A stretch of DNA of 64,000 nt from JAAYCI01 sp964371725 (GTDB lineage Bacteria > Bacillota > Clostridia > Oscillospirales > Ruminococcaceae). Within the stretch, counting starts at the first letter, position 1, and each line of letters opens with the position of its first letter. The stretch covers positions 37,383 to 101,382 of the forward strand of contig CAYJNQ010000005.1 in the NCBI GenBank assembly GCA_964371725.1, read 5' to 3'. The notes beneath the pieces are model-generated. The model saw only the letters and a program-made list of their open reading frames with translations, ran no database searches and was not told the origin of the DNA. Below, piece after piece: positions 26,211-35,546 of the stretch. The position numbers and the translations under genes were made by a program.

Positions 26211-26244
26211 ACAAGGGTGCACAGAAAACATCCTTGTTTTTTTT
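26211..26244 (+). terminator. Terminator after the WG-repeat gene
   Basis: ACAAGG and CCTTGT stem with a 15-nt loop, followed by eight T. Confidence 0.65.
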
Positions 26245-26269
26245 GGCCATTAACCAAGTTATGCGTGGC

Positions 26270-26298
26270 TGGAAAAAACGTACAGGCTGTGTTATAAT
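26270..26298 (+). promoter_or_regulatory. Promoter for the capEFG polysaccharide operon
   Basis: TGGAAA, 17 nt, consensus TATAAT, 34 nt before the capE start. Confidence 0.55.
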
Positions 26299-26332
26299 GA
26301 ATCCGTTAAATGCATTTTCGCGGGAGGAATCT

Positions 26333-27358
26333 ATGGGCATATTTTCGGGAAGTAAATTGTTAATAACCGGTGGTACAGGAAGCTTTGGCAACGCGGTGCT
26401 CAACCGCTTCTTAAGCAGCGATATTGCCGAAATTCGCATTTTCAGCCGTGATGAAAAAAAACAAGACGATATGCGAAAGAAACTGGCAAACGACAAGGTA
26501 AAGTTTTACATTGGTGATGTGCGCAGCAGTGAAAGCTTGGATGCAGCCGTGGCCGGGGTGGACTACATCTTCCATGCAGCGGCGCTAAAGCAGGTGCCGA
26601 GCTGTGAATTTTTCCCGATGGAAGCCGTTCAAACCAATGTGGCAGGCACCGACAACTTGCTAAAAAGCGCCGTGAAGCACGGGGTGAAAAAAGTAGTGTG
26701 CCTTTCCACCGATAAGGCCGCCTACCCCATCAACGCCATGGGCATTTCCAAGGCCATGATGGAGAAAGTGATGGGTGCCGCGGCGCGAAACGCCGTGGAT
26801 GCAGGCTCTGAAACTGTAATTTGCGCCACGCGCTATGGCAATGTAATGGCCAGCCGTGGCAGTGTGATTCCGCTGTTTATCGAACAAATCAAAGCCGGCA
26901 AAGCGCTTACCATTACCGACCCCGGCATGACGCGTTACCTCATGGACTTGGACGAGGCCGTCGATTTGGTTGTGTTTGCTTTTCAAAACGCAAGTCCGGG
27001 CGATTTGTTTGTGCAAAAAAGCCCCGCATCCACCATCCAAGACCTTGCCTTGGCCGTGCAAAAACTCTTTGGAGATACGGGCATGCGCATCATTGGCGCA
27101 CGGCACGGCGAAAAACAATACGAGACATTGCTTACCACGGAAGAGCGCATGCACTGCGAGGACATGGGCGATTATTTCCGTGTTCCCGCCGACAACAGGG
27201 ATCTCAATTATGAAAAATATTTCAACGAAGGAACAACCGATTCCGTAATGGAGGAACCCTACACAAGCCACAACACACGCCAATTGAATGTGCAAGAAGT
27301 GGCCGAGAAATTGTTGGAATTACAACTTGTGCAAAAGGAGTTGAATGAGCATGGCTAG
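26333..27358 (+). CDS. capE: UDP-GlcNAc 4,6-dehydratase/5-epimerase (CapE/FnlA type)
   Basis: 341 aa extended SDR enzyme. It starts the UDP-L-FucNAc route by 4,6-dehydration and 5-epimerisation of UDP-GlcNAc. The NAD-binding TGGTGSFG loop lies at 12-19; HAAALKQVP, LSTDKAA and ATRYGNVMASRGS are characteristic of the CapD/CapE/FnlA group. The MxxxK-type active site of this group replaces the usual YxxxK. GGGAGGAAT supports the start; an upstream in-frame ATG has no site. capF overlaps its 3' end by 14 nt and capG follows, which fixes the pathway. Confidence 0.92.
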   Translation: MGIFSGSKLLITGGTGSFGNAVLNRFLSSDIAEIRIFSRDEKKQDDMRKKLANDKVKFYIGDVRSSESLDAAVAGVDYIFHAAALKQVPSCEFFPMEAVQTNVAGTDNLLKSAVKHGVKKVVCLSTDKAAYPINAMGISKAMMEKVMGAAARNAVDAGSETVICATRYGNVMASRGSVIPLFIEQIKAGKALTITDPGMTRYLMDLDEAVDLVVFAFQNASPGDLFVQKSPASTIQDLALAVQKLFGDTGMRIIGARHGEKQYETLLTTEERMHCEDMGDYFRVPADNRDLNYEKYFNEGTTDSVMEEPYTSHNTRQLNVQEVAEKLLELQLVQKELNEHG

Positions 27359-28496
27359 CTTGGATACCCCGGCCAAAAACCTCCCTTTGCTCATCACAGG
27401 AAGCGCCGGTTTCATCGGTAAAAACCTGCGTGCACGCCTTTTGGCACTCGGTTATGAAAACTTGCTGTGCTATGATGTGCACAGCAGTGAAGAAGAATTG
27501 CGCGATTATGCCAAAAGGGCGGCCTTTGTGTTTCACCTGGCCGGTGTGAACCGCCCAAAAGACCCCGCTGAATTTTACAGCGGCAACACAGCACTCACAC
27601 AGCGCCTGCTCGCCTATTTGCAAGAGGCCGGGAACACGGCCCCGCTGCTTTTGTCTTCGTCTACACAGGCTGGCAACGGCAGCGACTATGCCAAGAGCAA
27701 AGAATCGGCAGAGAATGCGGTTTTGGCGCACGGCGAAGCCCAAAACAGCCCCGTTTTTGCGTTTCGTTTACCCGGTGTGTTTGGCAAATGGTGCCGCCCC
27801 GGCTACAACAGCGTTGTGGCCACGTTTTGCCACAACCTTGCGCACGGCAAAGAGATCGAAATTCGCGACGCAGCCTATCGTTTCCCGCTTTGCTACATCG
27901 ATGATGTGGTGGATTGTTTTCTTGCCGCCATGGAGGGAAAGCCGGTTTTGCGCGATGCAAATGGATTTTGCCAAATCACCCCTGTTTACGAAACCACGCT
28001 GGGAGAGCTTGCCTCCATCTTGCAGCATTTCGCCACCGTGCGTGAGCGTTTACAAACACCGCAACTGGACGATGCCTTTCAAACAAAGCTGTATGCCTGC
28101 TTTTTATCATACTTGCCAAAAGAACATTTTTCCTATGACCTTACCCCCAAATCGGACATGCGCGGCTCGTTCATCGAGTTTCTACGCACACCCGAGCGTG
28201 GGCAAATTTCCGTGAACACATCAAAGCCGGGTATTTTGAAAGGCAACCATTGGCACGACACCAAAAACGAAATATTCTATGTGGTCAGCGGCAAAGCCGT
28301 TATCCGTTTTCGCAAACTGTTCGAAACCGAGGTGGAAGAGATTTTTGTTGACGGCGACAACCCCTGTCCTGTCAGTATTCCACCCGGCTATACACACAAC
28401 ATCGAAAACCTCGGCGAGGGTGATCTCGTCACACTGATGTGGGCCAGTGAACCGTTCAATCCCGAACGTCCAGACACCTATTATGAGGAGGTCTAA
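27345..28496 (+). CDS. capF: Bifunctional UDP-FucNAc pathway reductase/epimerase (CapF/FnlB type)
   Basis: 383 aa. The N-terminal half is an NAD(P)-binding SDR (GSAGFIGKNL) with a short YAKSK active-site motif, and the C-terminal half is a cupin (NHWHDTKNEIFYVV, metal-binding His). This matches S. aureus CapF, in which the cupin epimerises C3 and the SDR reduces C4. Its ATG lies inside the end of capE, with GGAG upstream, so translation is coupled. It converts the CapE product for CapG. Confidence 0.93.
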   Translation: MSMASLDTPAKNLPLLITGSAGFIGKNLRARLLALGYENLLCYDVHSSEEELRDYAKRAAFVFHLAGVNRPKDPAEFYSGNTALTQRLLAYLQEAGNTAPLLLSSSTQAGNGSDYAKSKESAENAVLAHGEAQNSPVFAFRLPGVFGKWCRPGYNSVVATFCHNLAHGKEIEIRDAAYRFPLCYIDDVVDCFLAAMEGKPVLRDANGFCQITPVYETTLGELASILQHFATVRERLQTPQLDDAFQTKLYACFLSYLPKEHFSYDLTPKSDMRGSFIEFLRTPERGQISVNTSKPGILKGNHWHDTKNEIFYVVSGKAVIRFRKLFETEVEEIFVDGDNPCPVSIPPGYTHNIENLGEGDLVTLMWASEPFNPERPDTYYEEV

Positions 28497-28499
28497 CTT

Positions 28500-29627
28500 G
28501 TGGAAAAGCTAAAGCTTGTAACCATTGTGGGCACAAGGCCGGAAATCATTCGCCTTTCAGAGGTGCTTTGTAAAGCCGACCTCTACTTCAACCATGTTTT
28601 GGTGCACACGGGCCAAAACTACGACTACACGCTCGGCGGCATTTTTTTCTCCGATCTTGGCCTGCGCCAGCCGGACCATTACCTGGATTGCCCCGGCAAA
28701 GACTTGGGCGAAACCATGGGCAACATCATCGCCAAAAGCTATACTCTTTTGAAAGAGCTGCGCCCCGATGCACTCCTCGTTTTGGGCGACACCAACTCGG
28801 CACTGGCCGCCATCAGTGCAAAGCGCCTGAAAATTCCGATTTTCCACATGGAGGCCGGCAACCGCTGCTGGGACTGGAATGTGAGCGAGATGATCAACCG
28901 CAAAATTGTAGACCACATCAGTGATATCAACCTCCCCTACACGGAGCATTCGCGCCGCTATCTGCTAAGCGAGGGCATCGACGGGAAAACGATTTTTGTA
29001 ACAGGCAGCCCCATGCCCGAGGTACTCAGCGCCCATCGCAGCCAAATTGAGCAAAGCGATGTCCTTTCTCGCCTTGGCCTGCAACCGGAGCAATACCTGC
29101 TGCTTTCGGCCCACCGCGAGGAAAACATCGACCACGAGGCAAACTTTCTGGATTTGATGAATGCCGTGAATCGCCTGGCCGAAAAAACGGGATTCCCCAT
29201 TATCTATTCGATGCACCCACGCAGCAAAAAAATGATAGAAGAGCGAAAATTCCAGTTGCACCCCCTTGTGCAGGCTCTGCCACCTTTTGGTTTTTTCGAT
29301 TACAATAAATTGCAAATGAACGCCTACTGTGTGCTCAGTGATTCCGGCACACTCAGCGAGGAAAGTGCCCTTTTGAGCTTTGCCGCCGTGCTCATTCGCA
29401 CCTCTACCGAACGCCCCGAAGTGCTGGACAAGGGCACGGTTGTGGTGGGCGGTATCAAGGGTGACGATGTGGAGCGCGCCATGGAATTGGCCGTGCACAT
29501 GCATGCCAACGGCGAGCCAACGGCTCTGCCACAGGACTATAATGATATGAATGTCAGCGTGAAAGTGATTAAAATTATAGAGAGCTATGCCAAAATTGTA
29601 AAACAAACTGTGTGGTTGGAGAGATAG
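28500..29627 (+). CDS. capG: UDP-N-acetyl sugar 2-epimerase (CapG/FnlC type)
   Basis: 375 aa of the WecB/CapG epimerase family, giving UDP-L-FucNAc from the talosamine epimer. Typical motifs: GTRPEIIRL, HTGQNYD, LVLGDTNSAL, FHMEAGNRC, SAHREENID and SDSGTLSEES. The start is GTG with GAGGAGG immediately upstream, 4 nt after the capF stop. The sequence belongs with the FnlC/CapG members rather than the UDP-GlcNAc 2-epimerase WecB because of the CapE and CapF neighbours. Confidence 0.92.
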   Translation: MEKLKLVTIVGTRPEIIRLSEVLCKADLYFNHVLVHTGQNYDYTLGGIFFSDLGLRQPDHYLDCPGKDLGETMGNIIAKSYTLLKELRPDALLVLGDTNSALAAISAKRLKIPIFHMEAGNRCWDWNVSEMINRKIVDHISDINLPYTEHSRRYLLSEGIDGKTIFVTGSPMPEVLSAHRSQIEQSDVLSRLGLQPEQYLLLSAHREENIDHEANFLDLMNAVNRLAEKTGFPIIYSMHPRSKKMIEERKFQLHPLVQALPPFGFFDYNKLQMNAYCVLSDSGTLSEESALLSFAAVLIRTSTERPEVLDKGTVVVGGIKGDDVERAMELAVHMHANGEPTALPQDYNDMNVSVKVIKIIESYAKIVKQTVWLER

Positions 29628-29629
29628 AC

Positions 29630-30892
29630 ATGCGTGAAAAGCATTTCAAAGGTAAGCGTGTTTTGGTGGTGACACAACACTTTTGGCCTGAAAATTTTCG
29701 CATCAACGATATTGTAGAGGGCTTTGTGCAAAGTGGCATCGAGGTGGATGTGCTTTGTGGCCTGCCCAATTACCCAAAAGGGGAATGGTTCGAGGGCTAT
29801 CGCTACAAAGGCCCACGCAGAGAGCACCACCTCGGGGCCGAAATTTTTCGCAGCGGTGAAATTCCACGCAAAGGCAACACGAATGTGCGCATTTTTTTGA
29901 ACTATGTCTCCTTTCCCCTGTTTGCGCTGTTCAGCATACCACGCCTACGCGGCAGGCAGTACGATGCCGTTTTCAGCTATGAAACCAGCCCGGTTCTCAT
30001 GATTTTCCCGGCCATTGTGGCCGCCGCGGTAAAAAAAGCGCCACTCGTGTGCTATGTATTGGATTTGTGGCCGGAAAACCTCTACCCGTATTTCCCCATT
30101 CAAAATCGCGCTTTGCGCGCAGTGGCACAAGGCGTGTCGGATTGGCACTATCGGCGCTGCAAGCGTCTCATCGCCATGAATGAAGGGCAGGCAGAGCGCC
30201 TGCATGCGGTGACAAAAAGCCTTAAAAAGCCCCCGGACATCACACACATTGCACAATACTGCGAAGATTTCTATGCGCAAGACATAGAGGATGCTGCCCT
30301 GAAAAGCAAATACGGTGGCCATTTCAACATTTTGTTTGCCGGCAACATCAGCCCCTTGCAGGATTTGTCCAATTTGGTGCAGGCTATGAAGCTGGTGAAG
30401 GCGCACGGTGAAAACAACATCCGCGTGCTGCTTGTGGGCGATGGCATGAGCCGTGAGGCTCTTGAAAAAGAGGTGGAAGAGGCCGGCCTTTCCGAAAACA
30501 TCCTTTTTTGTGGGTCTTGCAAGCCACAGGAGATTCCGCGTTTCACAACCCTTGCCGATGCCCTGTTTGCAGGGCTTGCCAAAAGTGAAAATTTAGGGCT
30601 TACCGTGCCCGCTAAAATCACAAGCTATTTTGCGGCCGGGCGTCCCCTTTTGGTGGCCGCCGACGATGAGGCCGCGCGTGCCTCGCAAGCCTCGGGCGCC
30701 GCCTTTGTCAGCGCCGCAGGGGATGCGCCCGCTTTGGCGGATAACATTTTGAAATTGTATGCCCTGCCGCAGAGCGAGCGCACACGCATGGGCACTTGCG
30801 GGCGCAGCTGTTACCAAGCGCACTACCGCCGGGATTTGCTTTTACAAAAGCTGAAACAGGCCGTTTTGGGCGAAACCATTGAAACCGAATAG
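29630..30892 (+). CDS. GT4-family glycosyltransferase (WbuB-like)
   Basis: 420 aa GT-B enzyme with an N-terminal acceptor domain (VVTQHFWPENFR, LCGLPNYPKG) and a GT4 donor domain (ILFAGNISPLQD; an E-x7-E-like segment near KSENLGLTVPAKI). The N-terminal part resembles WbuB-type transferases, which use UDP-L-FucNAc; with capEFG directly upstream, transfer of FucNAc to a lipid-linked or cell-surface acceptor is the best guess. The start is chosen from GGAGAG upstream and lies 2 nt after capG, so it is the fourth gene of the operon. Confidence 0.85.
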   Translation: MREKHFKGKRVLVVTQHFWPENFRINDIVEGFVQSGIEVDVLCGLPNYPKGEWFEGYRYKGPRREHHLGAEIFRSGEIPRKGNTNVRIFLNYVSFPLFALFSIPRLRGRQYDAVFSYETSPVLMIFPAIVAAAVKKAPLVCYVLDLWPENLYPYFPIQNRALRAVAQGVSDWHYRRCKRLIAMNEGQAERLHAVTKSLKKPPDITHIAQYCEDFYAQDIEDAALKSKYGGHFNILFAGNISPLQDLSNLVQAMKLVKAHGENNIRVLLVGDGMSREALEKEVEEAGLSENILFCGSCKPQEIPRFTTLADALFAGLAKSENLGLTVPAKITSYFAAGRPLLVAADDEAARASQASGAAFVSAAGDAPALADNILKLYALPQSERTRMGTCGRSCYQAHYRRDLLLQKLKQAVLGETIETE

Positions 30893-30949
30893 CCCTTTGC
30901 AACCGTTTTGTGATGGATACGAATAAATATGAAAAGGGGAATGCGAGCC

Positions 30950-32011
30950 ATGCAACCGAAAACAAAGAAAATCGTGCTCATTGTGGCACTGGTTGTGTTG
31001 TTTCTTGGCTTTTTGGCAACCGTGTTGCTTATCCTATTGGGTGTTTTTCTTTGGAACACACAGGATTTGTCTCTTCCAAAGCCGGTACAAGAGCTTCTTC
31101 CAAGCGAGGCCCTGCCGGGTGCTTCCGAAATGGTGATGACCGTGGGCGGGCAAGAAATCGATTTAGACGAATACCGCTACCACTATCAAAACAGCCTGGA
31201 TACCTTGGTTGCCAACCAAGGACAAGAGGTGCTTAGCAGGCTTGAGGATGCAGGTGTTGCTTCGGAACTGTTTAGCATGACCGAAGAGGCCATTTTGGAA
31301 AGACAGTCTTGGCTTCATCTTGCACAGGTGCACGGCATTCAGTTGAGCGAAGACCAAGTGCAGTCCATTGAAGGCGAGATTGCCGCCTTGAAAGCTTCTT
31401 TGGGCGAAGAAGCTTTTTTGCAAACCCTTGCCGAGTCTCACATTAAAAATGAAGCTTTGTATCTTCGTTTGATGACGCAAGAGCGGCTTGTTGAAAATGC
31501 ACAGGCGTCCCTTTCAAGCCTTTATGAAACGGGAACAAACGAAAGCTTAATCGAGGGCTACATCACGGCAAAACAAATTCTGTTCAGCTCTGAAAATGTA
31601 CATGAAGCAGATAGAATCCTGGAGCAACTTCACGCTTTCCAAGCAGCCGGGGAGGATATGTCAGCCCTTTTCGATGAAATGATTCTCCTCTATGGAACCG
31701 ACCCGGGTATGCTCGAGCACCCGAATGGGTACACATTCACTGAGGGCGAAATGATAGATGTATTTTATGAAACGGCTGCCGCATTGGAACCCGGAGAATT
31801 TTCAGAGCTTGTTCCCAGTGAATTTGGCTATCACATCATTTTAAGGGAACCGCTTGATATGGCTGCGCTGGAGCAAGCCGGGCTTGTCGAAAACGACACG
31901 GCCGCCACCTTGGAACAGGCACTGGCCGCCGCCGACATCACACTGAACATTGTTTATGAAGACGATTATCTCACGATAACGCCCTCTATGATGCAACTGT
32001 CACAGGTATAA
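30950..32011 (+). CDS. Membrane-anchored parvulin-type foldase (PrsA/PpiC-like)
   Basis: 353 aa. A Lys-rich start and one membrane helix (about 6-33) put the rest outside the cell; no lipobox cysteine is seen, unlike PrsA. Residues 60-200 form a SurA/PrsA-like helical chaperone region, and about 205-305 a parvulin (PpiC) domain ending with EFGYHIILRE. It should help folding of exported proteins. It follows the glycosyltransferase by 57 nt and precedes the MBOAT gene by 27 nt on the same strand, so it may serve an exported enzyme of this cluster. The start is the third in-frame ATG, best spaced from GGGGA. Confidence 0.78.
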   Translation: MQPKTKKIVLIVALVVLFLGFLATVLLILLGVFLWNTQDLSLPKPVQELLPSEALPGASEMVMTVGGQEIDLDEYRYHYQNSLDTLVANQGQEVLSRLEDAGVASELFSMTEEAILERQSWLHLAQVHGIQLSEDQVQSIEGEIAALKASLGEEAFLQTLAESHIKNEALYLRLMTQERLVENAQASLSSLYETGTNESLIEGYITAKQILFSSENVHEADRILEQLHAFQAAGEDMSALFDEMILLYGTDPGMLEHPNGYTFTEGEMIDVFYETAAALEPGEFSELVPSEFGYHIILREPLDMAALEQAGLVENDTAATLEQALAAADITLNIVYEDDYLTITPSMMQLSQV

Positions 32012-32038
32012 ACTTTACACAATTGGGGAGTAGTGCAT

Positions 32039-33493
32039 ATGTCCTTAGCATCGGGCCTGTTCGTGGCCTTTCTTAGCGTGGTGTGTCTTCTTTCCTATGC
32101 CATGCCGCGCCGCTTTCGTTATATTTTCTTGCTTTTGGCAAGTTATGCGTTTTATCTGTACAACCCAAACGGATACACCCAAAATATACCGGCTCTTTGT
32201 CTGCTGTTTTCAGCCACATTCATCAGTTATCTGTGCGCGCTTGCCATGCATAAAAGCGAAAAAAAAGGCGCTCGCATTTTTCTGGTTGTGTTGTCCTTGC
32301 TTAGCAGCCTTGGAATGCTGGTTGTTTTTAAGTATACAAACAGCTTTTTAGCGTTTACAGGGCTTTCCGATGGGCTGAACCTTGTGATGCCACTGGGCAT
32401 GGGGTACTATACCCTACAGGCAGCCGGCTATACTTTCGATGTGTACCGCCGCAAGCTGGAGCCCGAGCGCAATTTGCCACGCTATGCCCTGTTCGTCAGT
32501 TTTTTTCCGGGCATTGTCACAGGGCCCATAGGCCGTGCTTCTCAGATGTTGCCCCAGTACCAAGAACCACGCAGTTTTTCATACAATTTTGTGTCGGGTG
32601 GTCTGTTCCGGGTGTTGTGGGGGCTTGTGAAAAAACTTGTCATTTCAGACCACATCGGCATGGTAACCGCCTCTATTTTTACAACCCCCGCAGAGCAACC
32701 AGGCCCGTTTTTGGTTTTGGGCATTCTCTTGTTTGCCTACCAGCTCTACATCGATTTTTCCGGCAGTTGCGACATTGCCATTGGCGCCGCACGAATGTTG
32801 GGCTTTGAATTTATGGAAAACTTCAAGCGCCCCTTTGCCGCAAAAACATACATCGATTTTTGGCACCGTTGGCACATTTCTCTCACCGGCTTTTTCCGGG
32901 ATTACCTGTATTTTCCGCTGGGTGGCAGCCGTGTTCCACGCTGGCGCTGGGCTTTCAACACCATTTTGGTTTTCGTGGTGTCGGCCCTTTGGCACGGCGA
33001 AGGGATAGGCTACCTGATTTGGGGGTTTTTAAGCGGCCTCTTCCTTGTTTTGGCAAAGCTTTGGCAACCACATAAAGAACGCCTTGTCGGCCACATCCCA
33101 CTGTATCGAATCGGCGCTGTGCGCGGTGTGTTTCAGCGCATATTTGTGTATCTTCTGTTTTCCTTCACACTGTTTTCCTTTGCCTTCACCCTCTATGGCA
33201 CACCCCTGCAAGACTTTTTCACACAACTACCGCTTGGATGGTCTTCTCTGTCCGACTTTCTGCCCCACCTCGAGAGCTTTGGGCTAAGCACAGAAGTTCT
33301 TCTTCTTTTGCCCCTATGCGTAATTTTGGTAGAGCTGGTGGAAGCCTTTGCCATGACCGGAGGCGGAACTGTGGCCGATTGGATTCGCGCGAGGCGCTGG
33401 TTTGCCCGCTGGCCACTTTACTATGGCTTGCTTATACTGCTCTTGGCCTTTGGCTTGTTTGGTCAATCCACCTTTATCTATCAGCAATACTAG
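32039..33493 (+). CDS. MBOAT family O-acyltransferase (AlgI/DltB-like)
   Basis: 484 aa polytopic membrane protein with about ten hydrophobic segments. MBOAT hallmarks are FPGIVTGPIGR, YIDFWHRWHISLTGFFRDYLY and SALWHGEG with the conserved His. Such proteins pass an acyl group across the membrane to an extracytoplasmic partner that modifies a polysaccharide. The following gene encodes that kind of SGNH partner. GGGGAG with 8-nt spacing supports the ATG; a GTG two codons earlier is an alternative. It probably acetylates the FucNAc-containing polymer of the upstream genes. Confidence 0.9.
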   Translation: MSLASGLFVAFLSVVCLLSYAMPRRFRYIFLLLASYAFYLYNPNGYTQNIPALCLLFSATFISYLCALAMHKSEKKGARIFLVVLSLLSSLGMLVVFKYTNSFLAFTGLSDGLNLVMPLGMGYYTLQAAGYTFDVYRRKLEPERNLPRYALFVSFFPGIVTGPIGRASQMLPQYQEPRSFSYNFVSGGLFRVLWGLVKKLVISDHIGMVTASIFTTPAEQPGPFLVLGILLFAYQLYIDFSGSCDIAIGAARMLGFEFMENFKRPFAAKTYIDFWHRWHISLTGFFRDYLYFPLGGSRVPRWRWAFNTILVFVVSALWHGEGIGYLIWGFLSGLFLVLAKLWQPHKERLVGHIPLYRIGAVRGVFQRIFVYLLFSFTLFSFAFTLYGTPLQDFFTQLPLGWSSLSDFLPHLESFGLSTEVLLLLPLCVILVELVEAFAMTGGGTVADWIRARRWFARWPLYYGLLILLLAFGLFGQSTFIYQQY

Positions 33494-33607
33494 GCAGTGT
33501 CTCCACCGAGTAACCACCCTGTATAGGCACCCTCTAGCGCATATCCAAACCAAAAAAATTTACAACAAACACGTGCACAAAACACCCTGCAGGAGGAATC
33601 GTTTTTG

Positions 33608-35053
33608 ATGCAAAAGCGGCAACAAAAAGAACATTCAGCCCCCGTAACGGCACTCATTATCATTGGCAAAAGCTTGCTTTTATTGCCCATCTTAGCCGCC
33701 ATGGCCTACATCAACTACACGGTGGATGTCAGCGGTGTTTTTCATAGCGCGCAGTACGAAGAAGACACGGCCTTGGCCTTGCTCGGGGGGCAGGCGGTTG
33801 ACCACTACGATCAAATGGACGAGCGTGGTGTGATACAGCAAGTGGCCAATAACACAGAAACCCCTTTCAACACGCTGTCTTTCGGCTCCTCGCGTGTGCT
33901 TCAGCTTCGGGAAGACATTGCAGATGGCGGGCAATTTTTTAATGTAGGGGTTTCCGGGGCCGACTTTGTGGATATCACCGGTTTGTTTTATCGTTTTGAA
34001 CAGGCACAAATGAAGCCGGACACCGTGATTCTTTCCCTGGAGCACTGGTGGCTGAGTGCGAGCTATTACGATGCCCAAGAGCGCAGCGACAAAAATTTAT
34101 ACAACGAGTTTTTGTATGTCGACCTTGGCCACCAAACAGAGTTTGAGCCGGAGGAAGAGGAGACATTCCGCTACGATGTTTTGCTAAGCCCCAGCTATAT
34201 GCAGGGGAATTTAGCGGCCTACGCCGATGGGGGCCGTCAATATGAACCCCCTTCCATTGTGAGCGAAAATTTGTATGAACAAGAAACCAATATCAAATTG
34301 CATGATGGCAGCATTCTTTACAGCGAAGATTATCGCACCCTGCCGCAAGAGGAACGGAACACGCTCATTTTAAACCAGGCGGTGGATTTTATTTGGGTGG
34401 AAGAATTCCGCCATTTGGATGAAGAGCGTTGTGCCGTATTTGATGAGTATGTGCAGTATCTTCTCTCGCAGGACATCCAGGTGATTTTTGTCATCGCCCC
34501 TTACCACCCCACCATTTACACACACCTGCTTGAATATCCGGACTATTATTCCGGCTTTTTTGAAACGGAGCCGTTTTACACCGACTATGCCCTAGAACAC
34601 AACATTCCACTGTACGGTTCGTTCAACCCCTTTGTCACCGGTACCCCGGACGAAGGTTTTTATGACGGAACACATATGAAAGACGCATATTGGCAAGATT
34701 TTTTTCCAGGTGTTGAAGAAGCCCTGGAGCAGATGCAAACGAGTGAAGCCTACAGCCCCTGGATTTTGGGCGATGTACGTGTGCAAGAGGACATTGCCCA
34801 AAGCTTGGTTGTGCAGCGCTATGAGATAGGCGCACAGGAACACCTAGAGCGCGAAGAAGACGAGGAAATTTTGGGTGAAACCTGTTATGTGTTCAGCCGC
34901 TATGGCCTCCTTCCAACTTCTGCAGACGAGGTGCAACTGGCGCGCTATGCTGTCACACAAAACGAAGGCGTCATTTATCGCTACGACACCACCACCGAGG
35001 AATGGGTGGTGGACAGGCGAAATTATTTTGGCGAATCCGGCCCGGGTGCCTAG
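33608..35053 (+). CDS. SGNH-fold extracytoplasmic acyltransferase partner of the MBOAT protein
   Basis: About 481 aa. One N-terminal membrane helix (about 15-40) anchors a large acidic extracytoplasmic domain. FGSSRVLQL near 95 looks like the GSSR nucleophile motif and YDGTHMKDAY near 355 supplies Asp and His, as in AlgJ/AlgX/DltD-type SGNH proteins. This implies transfer of the acyl group delivered by the MBOAT protein to a surface glycan. AGGAGG lies 11 nt upstream of the ATG (8 nt from a TTG one codon earlier). It lies 114 nt after the MBOAT gene and is the last gene before a gene-poor stretch. Confidence 0.75.
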   Translation: MQKRQQKEHSAPVTALIIIGKSLLLLPILAAMAYINYTVDVSGVFHSAQYEEDTALALLGGQAVDHYDQMDERGVIQQVANNTETPFNTLSFGSSRVLQLREDIADGGQFFNVGVSGADFVDITGLFYRFEQAQMKPDTVILSLEHWWLSASYYDAQERSDKNLYNEFLYVDLGHQTEFEPEEEETFRYDVLLSPSYMQGNLAAYADGGRQYEPPSIVSENLYEQETNIKLHDGSILYSEDYRTLPQEERNTLILNQAVDFIWVEEFRHLDEERCAVFDEYVQYLLSQDIQVIFVIAPYHPTIYTHLLEYPDYYSGFFETEPFYTDYALEHNIPLYGSFNPFVTGTPDEGFYDGTHMKDAYWQDFFPGVEEALEQMQTSEAYSPWILGDVRVQEDIAQSLVVQRYEIGAQEHLEREEDEEILGETCYVFSRYGLLPTSADEVQLARYAVTQNEGVIYRYDTTTEEWVVDRRNYFGESGPGA

Positions 35054-35546
35054 CGCCTACTTGTGTAGTAAAGCCGACTCCTACGAATTTTGAAACATTC
35101 CGGCCAAAAGGCATGTGGTGAATATTTGTGCGCACAAGCCCTCGCCTATGCTGTGGTGTGCAACATGCCCTCCCTGTTGGGAAGGCTGTAGAATAAAGCC
35201 CCCTCTAGCCGCCATTGCAAAAAAGCGAATGGCCACAATGGCACACAGTACCATGGGTCCCATGGTTAAAAGCATCACAAAGAAACCATATCACGCTCGG
35301 CCATCGGCCAAATCCCCCACAAACCCACCTGTTTCCCAGCGTATGGTAAGCAAGTGGTTTTTTTATCGCACGCCCGGCATCCATACCGGTGCCAAAATAT
35401 ACTCCCTTGCATCCTTCTCAATTGAATTTCTTTTTGCTTTCTCACCTCAACACCTCCGGCTACTCTAGGTTACTTTAACCAAAAACCACATGGATTTCAC
35501 CGCATTTTCTCTGCTACTTCCCTAAAATTCTAAACAATACTGAAAA
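35054..35546. other. Gene-poor stretch between the SGNH gene and rrf2
   Basis: About 500 nt. The plus strand lacks a plausible gene. The minus strand holds a small ORF (35275-35445, listed separately) and a short 35081-35278 ORF without a start signal, which could be pieces of a decayed gene. A 5-3-5 palindrome GGTTA-CTT-TAACC lies at 35468-35480. Confidence 0.4.
35275..35445 (-). CDS. Possible small protein, 56 aa
   Basis: GTG start with a strong GGAGGTG site 5 nt upstream. The product begins MRKQKEIQLRR, has three cysteines (RACDKKTTC plus one nearby) and no known motif. A different frame over the same stretch shows a hydrophobic continuation interrupted by two stops, so this may instead be the head of a frameshifted pseudogene. 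I do not recognise it. Confidence 0.3.
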   Translation of the reverse strand: MRKQKEIQLRRMQGSIFWHRYGCRACDKKTTCLPYAGKQVGLWGIWPMAERDMVSL

